From Dicaeum eximium (Eukaryota > Chordata > Aves > Passeriformes > Dicaeidae): DNA of 64,000 bases. The position numbers were made by a program, and so were the translations under genes. This document shows, one piece after another, positions 53,901-64,000 of this stretch (position 1 is the stretch's first letter; the number at the start of each line of letters is the position of its first letter). The notes beneath the pieces were generated by a model. The model made no database searches. It saw only the letters and a list, made by a program, of their open reading frames with translations, and was not told the DNA's origin. The stretch lies in contig VWZP01008546.1 in the NCBI GenBank assembly GCA_013396995.1, forward strand, positions 64,693 to 128,692, in the 5' to 3' direction.

Positions 53901-56900
53901 AAAAAACTGGAATGCTATTTATTTCTCCGTGTAAAGTTCAGTAATTAAGGAATCTGGCCTTCAAAACTGTCCAACTTTGTTCTAGGAAATGCATACATTC
54001 TGTGAGGGTCCTTGAGCCTTTGTGGACTACATGCAGAGATATTGCCCTGTTTGTAGCCAAACCATATATTTCCTCATAAATTTCTCCCATTTCCCAGCAG
54101 TTTTCCAGTAGGACCAGTGCAAAATTTTGATTCTTTCTTGCTTTATTTGCCCATGGGTAAGTTGCAGTATTGCAGCAGAAATGTTTTTTATTATTTTTGT
54201 TGTTATGAGGCATTGTAGTAAATCCAAAGTTCAAATGCTTGTGGGCTGAGTCCATAAAGAAGGATGCATCACTGCAGAGGGATCACTGATAAAGATTGAG
54301 CCTTGAAACAAGTGCTGTTTAGGCAAATACATTTTATAGAGAATTTGCTTTCTGCCAAGGCTGCACAGCAGGGGGTAGTGAGGAAGTATTGAAAACAGGG
54401 CACTGCAGGTCTGACATCTCTGCTGTTAGGTGCTAGAGAGCGTAAAATGTCTTGTAAAGACTTTGTGATGTGATAGAGAGTTTTACACATCCAGACTGCT
54501 CAAGGAACCACAGATCATGTTTCAGTGAAAGGCTAGAAAATGTGGCAATAATTAATGTCTTGATGCAGCTTTTTTATTTGCAGAATCTAAGACTAGTGGC
54601 ATTTCCATTTTTTTTGTTTGCTGATCCTTCCAAGATTTTCCTGAACACTATATAAAGTACATATGATATAATGCTTTAGTCTGCAGAACATGACTCCACC
54701 TCATCCTCTAGGTAGTTGATTACTGTATTTTTCTATTAGGAAGATTTGACCCTTTGTTTTGGCTCCTTGGGGCAGCATTAACACCTATTATGTATGATTG
54801 CTCAGATCTTCTTCTTCGTTCTGTCTGCATCTTTACTATTTCTTCCTCATGTTGCCAACAGACTGATCAATGCACAACCTCCATCCTGCATTACCAAAAA
54901 AAGTTTTGGGAGTGATTCTGCAGACTAAACAATTCTCTGAGTGAAAATTCCATAGTTTATTTGGGATTGTGTCCTATTTTATTTTCTCAGCTCCTTCTCA
55001 GCATGCATTGTTTCACAGAATGCCACTGATTTTCTTCAGGATAGTAAAGTATATGTGTGTATTTTACTTTTAAATAAATAGTTGGCAAAATTGTTAAGAG
55101 CAAAATAATTTCGATTTGTTAATTTCATTCTCTGCTGTTCTTTTAGAGAAATATATAAAACTTAGCATTTGTCCAATCTGTATAAAGATTTTGTCTTTGA
55201 AGCAGTTTTTTCATTCATACATAGCAATTTTGCTCTTACATGACTTCTAATTTTTTCTTTTTGTTTAGATGGCAGCCACTATACTTATCTTGTATGTGTC
55301 AAAACTAAATAAGATTGTTCACTTCCCTGATTTTGACAAAAGTATACCTGTGAAGGTAAGGATCACATATGTCCTGGTATGAATAGGAAAGAGTTACTTC
55401 TTATAGTAGCATTCCTATGGGGACAAGAAAAACATTTGCATTTCTTTTTCAAATGGGATTGTTTGTGTCATTGTTTAATTTAAAAATTGATTTGATAATT
55501 TTAATTACTCTGCAATATTCTGTTTTGGACTATAGATATAAACTCTGTTTGCAGAGAAATCTAGTGCCATTTAGTTATGCAGCACATGGGAAGGGTATTT
55601 TACCTTTATACAGCAGGATGAACTCTTTCATATTCCTGAAAGGTTTTTCTGGATATAGCTTTCTGTGGGATCAGTGAGAGACAGGTGTTTGTGAAAGACA
55701 TTTGAACACAGCCTGAAGAGAGAAAGGCTGCTTGGAAATATGAATGCTGCATGTGGTAAAATAATAGAAAAATAATGTGATAGATGAGAAACCGGAACAA
55801 CAGCTGACTCCCAGTATAAGATTGATTTTCCATTGGAGGGGCTAAAATAATGCCCACTGGAAATGCTGTAGGTGGCATCATACAGACCTTAAATGTGTAT
55901 GGTCTAAAGAGGCAAGACAGAACAAACGTAGGAGGACCTCCTTTTACCTCAGTTTGGGAACTAGGATGTGAAATGACTACAGCAATGATCCTGGAAGATT
56001 TTTGCAGCTCTCCAGTGTTGCTGGAATGTTTCTTTGATGGATTAGCCTGTGTGTTTATGTCTTGTTGCAGGTTATCAATTGTGTTTACTCCAGGATCCAG
56101 GGTGTGTTCCCAGCCCTGCTGCAGGGCTCAGATAATATAGTTTTTCAGGCCCACATCTTTGCTGCAGAATCTTGTCTTACTATCAGTGTGAGGTTTACAA
56201 TGGATATCTCACAGATATGTTTATTCTTTATGCATGTTGAAATCATTGGCATTTCTACATGTGCAAGTTTTGAAGGAAAATCTGTGGTATCATTAATAAA
56301 ATGGACAATCCTTCTTTAATCCAAAATAAGAAAGAAGGTTTCCCAGTGGGTAGCTTTGAGATCCATATATAAACAACTTATGGAGATCTTGAGAAGTTTC
56401 TTCCCTCCATCCCCCTCAAGTCCTGCTCTGCTCCCTCTCTGCTGTTGTCTTCACTTTAATTTATGTACAAAGGCATTATAAAAATACAGCGTGTATTTTC
56501 TTTATCCTAATAATATCTGTTGTTTGGAAGACCTTGCTGGATAGGCTGGGAGCAGTCAGCATTTTAGCTTCCAGGACTTGTGTGTTGTTTGTAGTGCTGG
56601 ATTTGACTAGTCATAGTGAATCAGCTGGATTGCTCATTGTTGATTTCTCTACTTTTTAAGGAACCCTTAGGCCAACTCCTTATTCTTTTGTCAACTTTTG
56701 CTTTGACACTAAGATAATCACTACTTTTCACTCCTCAACTTGTTTATGTCTTCAGTGCATTCAGCTAGAGTTTTAAAGTAGTGAAATGCTTATTTTACTG
56801 ACAAAGCTTTGAAGTTCCTGACCCTTTTTAAGTAAATGATTCACTGATCTCTGCTGTTGTGCTGGATGTTGTAATTTTGTCTTCACAATGGAACGAGTTT

Positions 56901-59900
56901 CAGAGGAAAGATAATATAATGTCTGCTCTGTTTTCAGCATATAAATAGAGTGAACCAAAATGTTCTAAATGAAAGTCTGCAGATGAGATAGTACATTACA
57001 AAAATTTTGCAAACTTATGTCGACAGGCTGAATATTTATTGTTACTCATACTCCTGCTTTCTTTATAGTCGTGTTTACTTTTACTGTGACTTTCACTTGA
57101 AAGGTAACTTCAGTTGACCATCAGTTAACTTTTACTTCACTTTTTTCTCTCTTGCTGTGAAAGAAATGCAGGATTTTTAACAGAGATAAAATATACCACA
57201 CTCCTTTCTATGATTTTCCAGCCGACAAAGTTTAAAGAATGCATAGCCTTGACACACTGTCCCTGTGTAGAAACAAGAGCAACTATTACACATTAGGGTA
57301 GAGGATCTGTTATGTCTTTCTGCCATTTCAGCCCCTCTTGACTGATAGTGACTGAGACCAAATGTACACACTGCCTTTGTCCCCATTGATTACATTGGTT
57401 GGTTTAAATCTTCTGCAAATTCCAACCTTACCCATTCTGTGAACTGTAATTTTTTCTGTAACAGGAATATTAATGGCTTTGAATTGCAGCTGATTATGGT
57501 AGGGCTCCATGTGTTCTTGTACATTTTCTTACGGCTCTGAAGTTCCATTATTGTTTCTCTATATTGTGGTATGGACCACAGGTTTCTGTGCAGGTTAGTC
57601 TCTTTGCTAGAAACAAAATTTAATTTATACATAATTACTTACCTTTCCTTTCTAGTATCTCACATAGCATAATTCTCTGGGTAGATCTAAAATGTTGCAA
57701 CTTCCAGCTGTACTAATATATGTGGAGTATGTAGAGATGCACAGCTTGCTTACAGTTTATTAACTTTTTTATTCCACCTCTTTACTTGCTTATGTAGCTA
57801 CTGTTGTTAATATTACTTTTATACCTAAAATTAAATGTTTAAATGTGTATTAATCTGAGGATTTTAGTAACTAGAATAAAAGTGATTAACATTTACTCTA
57901 AATGGATTCTGTCTCATTAGTGGTAGATTGCAACTCTTCTAATGACATCAGTGAAGCTGTGGTCATGACCAATTGCATAAATGGGAGCTGCAGATGAGTT
58001 TGCAGAATAGTTACTTTTTTCTTGTTAAAAAAACCCTCTTTCTTAATAAAAGTACATCTGATATGACAGGTATCAAATTCTATCAAGTAAAGTTTCTCAA
58101 CAGTACTTCTAAACAAAATAATCTGAGTTGTGCTTTTAATTTTATCACAGTTGTTTCCTCTGCCTCTGATTTATGTTGGAAACCACTTAAGTGGATTATC
58201 AAGTACCAGCAAACTCAGGTACAGTAAGTAGAAGTTATAAGTAGACTGTTTGGATTTTACCCTTTTCTCTTGTGGGGTAAAAAAAACCACTAAAGAAGAG
58301 TATTGTCTGGAGTCTTAAATCCATGTGATGTTTGTCTGCCTGCCTGTCTGTCTGAACCCCATGTACTGTTATGAAATTTTTACACAAACATTTGATCAGT
58401 TTACAAATTGTCTGCTTCCTATCAGGGGAGCTTAGCCAGCCCTGTACTGGCATAAAATCACAATACTCCTATGTGACCATGGGAGTGCTTACACTTTCAC
58501 TTCACACCCAAGCATCCAACTTTTCCTGGGTGTCTTAACCAGAGAATTGGAAAACTGTAAGGTGTTTCTGAAGGAAGAAGCATAAGGAAAATATTTGTAC
58601 CATGATGTCATGGCAGATATTTAAGAATCACCAAGAGATGAAGAAACTGCTGTGTAGTGGGACGGTCGTGTTGGCCTAGCCCTGCTGAGTGCCAGAAGCA
58701 GGTTGTCAGGGAGCACTACTGAAGGGTGCCTTGACTCCCATGTGCCTGTAAGCGTAGACCCATGAGAGTTGCTTCCATGCTAGTGCTAAAAAGGTGTAAG
58801 TAATGTAGACATGTGCTGTAATAGAATGAATGACTGTATTTTCTGTGGATGAACACAGAATGATGGCTACACCAGGACTGGAGGATACAGCAGGATGCAT
58901 CACTACCGTTGTGGTGGTTTTTGTCACCAGGCTCCTGAGGGTTTAGTAGTAAGCTAAACCAAAACAGAATTGTGCAGTTTTGTGTGCTTTTGGTAACTGT
59001 GAGACAGATGCTGGGAGAGAAAATAGAACCATCAAGGCTGGAAAAGACCTTTAAGATCATCCAGTCCAACTGTAAACCCAGCACTACCACTGTAACCCTG
59101 GACCAGTAACCATATCACCCAGTGCCAGATCAAAACACCCTCAGGGATGGTGGCTCCACTGCCTCCCTGGGCAACCCACTCTAATGCCTGATCACCCTAA
59201 CAGTGACATTTTTTTTTCTAATATCTAGTCAGAATCTCCCATATCTCAGCTGAAGGCCATTTGTTGTGGTACTCTCACTGCAGGCACAGTAGAAAAGACC
59301 TGCCCTCACGTCACTACACCCTCCTTTCAGGGAGTTGTAGAGAGTGATGACATCCCTCAATTTATTGCTTTTAATTTGTTTACATTTCAGTCAGTTTATA
59401 GAATTAATGTTCTCTAGCTATGAACACTAGATGCCTGATTCTGCAACTCTTTGTTGAATGTGTTCACAAGCTCTTCCACTAAAACAGACATAAAGACTTA
59501 GGCAGTAATTTGCCTAGTAGCACTTCAGCCATTTTGAATATTAAAGTAGTTTCAAAACTGTAAAAGATGGCTTTTTCTTTCCCTTTTCTCTGACTGTAAA
59601 TTTAAATGTTTAGTAGGGTATGTAAATGCACCTTCTCCCTCTCCTGTGGTTGGTATACCTCTTTTAGATTTACTATTTTTAACTAATTTTTATAACATAA
59701 ACATTAAAATGCTTGCAGTGTTTCTACCTTAACATTTTGTTGCATTGCATTTTGTTACAATATATAATACTTGTTTACATCATTGAATTCTCCACCTTGT
59801 TTAGGTTGTCTGGAAGGTGCAGATAATCCTATGCATAAATTCAAAATGTCTGTTGTAAAGTTATTAAGTATTGTGTTAGGAATTGTATAATTTACTAATG

Positions 59901-62900
59901 TAATTGTTAATAATTATCTTAAGCAGGGAATTAATTGGTCCATATGGCCCTGCTGTCACATTTATAGTGTCAGATGCAAGTGTTTTCCCACCCAGAAAGG
60001 GTTCCAACTGCATTACTTCATGAAGATCAACAATATGTTGCTAAAAGTAGCAGTTTTTTTGGTAGTTGCAGCTGGTCCCACCTTTCATGTTTCTTGTATT
60101 TCCTCTAATTTTTTGGTCATGGATTTATTTTACTTTTTCAAAGTACAGCTTGTTTATTAAGCATGTTTTCTTTGTATTTTATTCCTGTTACATGTTTTCA
60201 GAGACAGGTTTATTGTCTCTCCTCTTAAGTTTACAATAGAAATAGTTTTTATTTAACTCTCCCAATGAATTTTGCAGAAATAATTATTTCGTAAGGGTTA
60301 TGCTAGGTAGAAAATACCTACTATATTCCATTTCAATAATGCAGAGACCTTCAAACATAGCCAGTTGCACTGATTTACTAACTGGCAAAGCTTACTATCT
60401 TTCAAAGAGTTGGTTGTCTAAAGTGCATCTAATGTCAGACTGACATTTTTATATATGTACTAAATGATTTGCTATTTGTTTTGGTTTCTTATTCCTGGAC
60501 TAATTGTTCCATCCCCTGGATTAGTAAAATAAGGGTTAGAATATAAGAATGCTGTTAATCTGATACTATGCTTGGATTTTTATTTTGTTTTTTTTGACAG
60601 TTTGCCGATGTTTACAGTGCTCAGGAAGTTTACCATTCCACTTACTTTACTGCTGGAAATCATCATACTTGGGTGATCCTTTTTGTTTGTTTTTGGGATT
60701 GTGTTTTAGTTTAGTTTTGATTGTTTTTTTGGTTTTTTTTTCATTTAAGATACCTTTATTTTAGATCATATCAAGTGGATTACTTGTGTCATCTCACCAG
60801 AACACTGAATGAGTGATTTTTACTTATGAACAGAGAAAAGCAAAGGAAGTGATTAATGTAGCTTTTTAAAGGTATAGATATATACATTTTAGTGAAGAGA
60901 GGGAAAAAAATCGACTTACCTTCATTTTCATATCTCATTTTCTAGACTGTTACACGTGTTTGAGGTCAGCAGACACAACTCAGACACTTCCAGGGGTCAT
61001 GTTTGTGTCTTGTCTTGGAGGCTCCTAAACTGTGAACTGCTTCAAACAGACAGATCCTTACGTCTCCAAAGAGTGCTGATAGCATGGCAGTGTGTTTGTG
61101 TAGAGTAACTGTCTGGGTCAAGTCTGAAAACATACCAGGTTAATGAAGCAAAATGGTATCTACCAGTGGTTAGATCAGAGAATTCCTTACTTACAGACAC
61201 CTATGTTATTTTTCATGAGAAATTAAGAAGGATATGCTAGCTGCTCAGCATCTCTAATTTCACTAGTACTGAGCTGCAGGAACAGGAGTATAAATACACC
61301 GTACTTTGTCCAGAACTTCACAGTTCTATCCACATGGCTAATACTAGACTCACAAGATGAACTTAAAGGAGAAAACCAATTTGCTGCAGCTGAACCCAGG
61401 GAGTATGAGAGTCATGGTCAGGGGAAAGCTAAAAAATCAAAAAACAAAAAGCCCCCAAGTAGACTGTCATCTCCTTTTGGCTGAAGCTGCAGTTAATTGA
61501 TCAATGTGATTCATATTTGGAGATGCTCAGGAATTCTTCTGTAGTTTTAACTTCTCCCAGGGAAAGCAAAACTTGCTGTCTTCCGTTGAGAGTCAGTGAG
61601 ATTTACATAAGTGCTCAGATGGAGAACAGCAATGCGGCCTATGAGTGCAAGCAACATCTTAACCAAAGGAAAGCTTGGGAGCAGAATGCTGTATTGGTGC
61701 AGACTGACACAGTGTATTTTCTCAGGGCTGAAAATGAAAAGACTCTAGAGAGTCTGTGCAGGCTTGTGTCAGGATTTTTGAAACAATCAAGGTTTGCATT
61801 ATTACTCTTGAGAGTCATTATGATCAAAGCCTAATTTATCTAGTGTCTGCTGACGGCTTTATTGTTGGGACAGTGGTCCACATATGTGCTCCTCTACACA
61901 CAGGATTTCTCCAAGAGCATTTCTTCAAGAGAATGGTACACTTTGTTTTGAGGATCTTCTCTCTCAGTCTATCTTGACAGAATAAGAACTAGGGGAGTAT
62001 CTGTAAGGCATATTGCAGTATGATGCAAAAATGAGTACTTAAGATATTTCCAAATAAAGTAGTGTAGATATGAAAACCTTTTAATAGGTTTGCAGTATGC
62101 TTTTTACTAGTCTATGGCAGCACTGATGTGGTAGTGAAGAATGTCATAAGCTCCACCTTTTCCCTTTCAAGTAAAAAGTTTCAGTTTGAGTTCAAAATAA
62201 ATATCTATTTGAAAATAATCCAGACAGTGTGCTGTATAGCATCTTCCTCAACAATGGTGATATTAAAAACTGCATGTGAGATGTACAGTGATTTTCCTTT
62301 ATTGGACTGCTGGAAGACACTGAAATACGCCTATTATGAATATCAATACACATCAAATTTGTTTGGTTCAGTGCCGTTACTTTGAACCTTTAATCTTTTA
62401 TAATTGTCTAATAAGAGAGTGCTCACAGTGCTTTTTCAATCTCCGTTCTCAGGGCCAAGGTCCGACCGCGTGGCACATGGGCAATCACGTTGTTTCTGGA
62501 AGGTTGTTGAGACTTTGCCCTCCTGTTAAATGTTCTGTGATTACTAATTGCTTTGAAACTTTTCAGGCAGACAGCCATTTAATTGCAGCTTCAAATAATG
62601 AAAATGTGAACTGTTTCAATTTTTGCCTACAGGAAACGGTACCCACTGAATATTGTAGTCAGCGTATTTGCCATCATTCTTGGGGCTTTCATAGCTGCTG
62701 GGTAAGGTTTTAATTTCTCATACAAAGCCATATTATGAGGCGAGGGACAGCAGGAGGACTTTTTCCTTGTTTACTTCCAAGGAAACCTAAGTTGAGATCA
62801 GTTACTCTGGATAAAGTTTTAATTTGGAAAATCTCTCTGATGACATCACTGGGAGGTGCAGTTATACAAAGGAAAAATCAAATTCCTGCTGACAGTCTTT

Positions 62901-63854
62901 GGGTGTGTCTTTTTCCACCTTTAGATTTTCCATATTTGCAGGGTCATAACTGAAGCACATAAAAACTTATGCAAGGAATGTTGCTTTTGTTTCATGGTAT
63001 CAGTGTATTTTAATAATCTTAGAAAAGCATATTCTTGTTCTGGATAGAAAGAACGATATTTTGATTGTCAAATATTTTTTTAAATCATAAAATTACCACT
63101 TTTTTTTTTTTAATAAGTTCAATTGTGAGATAATATTCACAAAGCACTCGTATGCTATTGTCCTCTGTTTTCTGTTTGAACATTCCTTTACCTAACTGGA
63201 AAGTTAGTGGTTTGTTTGTTTGTTTGTTTGTTTGTTCCCTGGCTTTTCTATGAAGAAGAGTGAATAATTTCCATATGATATGACGCAGATAGAGCCATGT
63301 CTATCAAATGAATTACCCTGTATTGATCAAGTAACTAGTCAAAACAGAAAAGATGACAATAAGTCTGAAAAACATAGAAACATTGTAAAAAACAGTTGGA
63401 TTTTATTCCCTAGCCATTTTTTGTAATAAAAGAAATAGGTAAATATATTCAGTTATAATTGGACTGGTTGTCAGGGTTGAGATGGGTGGAATTTTTCTCT
63501 GAATGAAAACTGAACATTTCCTGCCACCTTCACACTGAGTATTAGGAACTCTCTGATGGCTTATTTGTGATGGTCCTGTGACTGGAGAAATGTAAAGTAC
63601 TTTGACTTACAAAAAAGGCTTGAAGCAAAACCTGTGACTGGCTGGAGTTCACAGGATTTGCATATCCTCATTCACAATATTCATCTTGGTAAGCAAGGTA
63701 ATGCATTTTATTTTTTGCTTATTTACAATATAGTGTTTTGTTCTTTCCCAGGTCTGATCTGTCTTTCAATCTGGAGGGCTACATCTTTGTGTTGCTAAAT
63801 GATATCTTCACAGCAGCAAATGGAGTTTATACAAAGCAGAAAATTGATCCAAAG
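50856..63854 (+). CDS. SLC35D2: SLC35D2, nucleotide-sugar transporter (partial: 5' end lost, 3' end beyond window)
   Basis: Golgi multi-pass antiporter of the SLC35/drug-metabolite transporter superfamily. Human SLC35D2 (HFRC1) moves UDP-GlcNAc and related nucleotide sugars into the Golgi lumen, supporting glycan and heparan sulfate synthesis. Seven coding exons: 50856-50920, 53659-53692, 55269-55355, 58151-58218, 60601-60672, 62633-62701, 63752-63854. They join to exactly 166 codons. Recognisable pieces are LFYGTCSFLTVLVNKALL (TM1), MAATILILYVSKLNKIVHF, FPLPLIYVGNHLSGLSSTSK, LPMFTVLRKFTIPLTLLLE, LNIVVSVFAIILGAFIAAG and NDIFTAANGVYTKQK. These cover roughly residues 32-197 of the human protein. 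About 31 N-terminal residues are missing at the N at 50855, and the remaining C-terminal half lies to the right. SLC35D1 is the closest paralogue; ZNF367 synteny decides for D2. Confidence 0.95.
51575..51650 (+). mobile_element. CR1 3' tail fragment
   Basis: GGATCATCCTTGTGGGTCCC, then TTCTGACTCAGGATATTC and TATAATTCTGTGATTGT, the terminal ~75 bp of a CR1. Confidence 0.75.
52385..53155 (+). mobile_element. CR1 LINE fragment (~770 bp)
   Basis: Longest CR1 here. It starts within the ORF2 end (AGCAAGGCCAAGTACGAGGT, CCTGCACCTGG, CTTGGGGGTGTTTGTGGAC). It continues through the 3' UTR (GGAAGAAATTCTTTACTGTG) to GGTCCCTTCCAGCCTAAACC and ATTCTATGATTCTGT. Stops break the ORF2 remnant. Same strand as SLC35D2. 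Confidence 0.92.
53659..53692 (+). CDS. SLC35D2: SLC35D2 coding exon 2 (34 nt)
   Basis: One base completing Ser, then FPSPMFLGIGQ. Acceptor CTTTTCAG, donor GTATGT. Short exon found by homology and phase. Confidence 0.94.
53693..55268 (+). other. SLC35D2: SLC35D2 intron 2
   Basis: 1.6 kb, AT-rich, nothing recognised. Confidence 0.85.
55269..55355 (+). CDS. SLC35D2: SLC35D2 coding exon 3
   Basis: 87 nt, 29 codons, phase 0: MAATILILYVSKLNKIVHF then PDFDKSIPVK. Donor GTAAGG. Confidence 0.96.
55356..58150 (+). other. SLC35D2: SLC35D2 intron 3
   Basis: 2.8 kb, AT-rich, nothing recognised; small frames lack support. Confidence 0.85.
58151..58218 (+). CDS. SLC35D2: SLC35D2 coding exon 4
   Basis: 68 nt, 22 codons plus two bases: LFPLPLIYVGNHLSGLSSTS onward. 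Acceptor TTTATCACAG, donor GTACAG. Confidence 0.95.
58219..60600 (+). other. SLC35D2: SLC35D2 intron 4
   Basis: 2.4 kb; contains an inverted CR1 (59020-59345). Confidence 0.85.
59020..59345 (-). mobile_element. CR1 LINE fragment
   Basis: On + it reads as the reverse complement of a CR1 3' end: AACCATCAAGGCTGGAAAAG, ACCTTTAAGATCATCCAGTC, CCTCAGGGATGGTGGCTCCA, CTGCCTCCCTGGGCAACCC. Opposite strand to SLC35D2. Confidence 0.92.
60601..60672 (+). CDS. SLC35D2: SLC35D2 coding exon 5
   Basis: 72 nt, 23 complete codons: LPMFTVLRKFTIPLTLLLEI onward. T-rich acceptor ending GACAG, donor GTGATC (weak at +3 to +6). Confidence 0.95.
60673..62632 (+). other. SLC35D2: SLC35D2 intron 5
   Basis: 2.0 kb, starts with a G/T-rich stretch; no gene or repeat family recognised. 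Confidence 0.85.
62633..62701 (+). CDS. SLC35D2: SLC35D2 coding exon 6
   Basis: 69 nt, 22 complete codons: KRYPLNIVVSVFAIILGAFI onward. Acceptor TTTTGCCTACAG, donor GTAAGG. Confidence 0.95.
62702..63751 (+). other. SLC35D2: SLC35D2 intron 6
   Basis: 1.05 kb, contains a (TTTG)6 microsatellite at 63211-63236; nothing else recognised. Confidence 0.85.
63211..63236 (+). repeat. (TTTG)6 microsatellite
   Basis: Perfect TTTG repeat. Confidence 0.95.
63752..63854 (+). CDS. SLC35D2: SLC35D2 coding exon 7
   Basis: 103 nt, 34 complete codons: SDLSFNLEGYIFVLLNDIFT then AANGVYTKQKIDPK. Acceptor TTCTTTCCCAG, donor GTAACC. Confidence 0.95.
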
Positions 63855-63918
63855 GTAACCATGGGGTTAGCATGAAATGAATTTAGCATTATGACAATAT
63901 GATAACAGTAGGCAACTG

Positions 63919-64000
63919 TCCTGGTTTAGGGTAACTTTAGGGAGGGGTCCCTCTAGAAAGCAAATTCAAGTGGCCCTTCTCCTACCTGTTTGGAACATAA
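63919..64000 (+). mobile_element. Start of an LTR element cut by the window edge
   Basis: TGTCCTGGTTTAGGGTAACT resembles the 5' end of a songbird endogenous retrovirus LTR family. The element continues to the right. It lies in SLC35D2 intron 7, 65 bp after the exon 7 donor. Confidence 0.6.

Noticed and set aside
1..64000. CRISPR arrays, tRNA genes, rRNA, bacterial-type operons
   Set aside because: No regularly spaced direct repeats, no cloverleaf with A and B boxes noticed, and the exon-intron structure shows vertebrate DNA.

Overview
The window looks like bird nuclear DNA, most likely a songbird. It has multi-exon vertebrate genes with GT-AG introns, CpG-island promoters, several CR1 LINE fragments whose 3' ends read like ATTCTATGATTCTGT, and LTR retrotransposon families that I recognise from passerine genomes. 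The gene order CDC14B - HABP4 - ZNF367 - SLC35D2 matches human 9q22.3. From general knowledge of avian synteny this block is expected on chromosome Z; that placement is inference.

Layout. (1) 1-4920: the last two coding exons of CDC14B on + (unstructured C-terminal tail; the catalytic part lies left of the window). (2) About 4921-14957: a 3'-to-3' (convergent) interval holding the CDC14B and HABP4 3' UTRs and no recognisable gene. (3) 14958-36710: complete HABP4 on -, eight coding exons whose phases all join into a 373-residue reading frame. Its 10.7-kb first intron holds a decayed endogenous retrovirus (RNase H remnant, polypurine tract, LTR) and a CR1. (4) 36150-37460: the HABP4 CpG-island promoter. 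(5) 37460-42640: divergent intergenic region with two LTR-type elements and a CR1. (6) 42640-47949: ZNF367 on +, five coding exons joining in frame to 313 codons including the stop, with the first ~32 residues missing at a single-N gap. Its promoter carries four CCAAT boxes and two E2F-like sites. (7) 47950-50350: ZNF367 3' UTR. (8) 50641-63854: the first seven coding exons of SLC35D2 on +, also lacking its N-terminus at a single N. The rest of the gene is right of the window, which ends just inside another LTR.

The genes are not an operon and do not form a pathway: a nuclear phosphatase, an RNA/ribosome-binding protein, a zinc-finger transcription factor and a Golgi nucleotide-sugar transporter. 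The arrangement (CDC14B and HABP4 convergent; HABP4 and ZNF367 divergent; ZNF367 and SLC35D2 in tandem) is the ancestral amniote order. The most consequential oddities are assembly damage concentrated at GC-rich first exons, a near-perfect fold-back repeat in HABP4 intron 1, and the retroelement load. I saw no CRISPR array, no tRNA or rRNA gene, and nothing I can defend as a new biological system.
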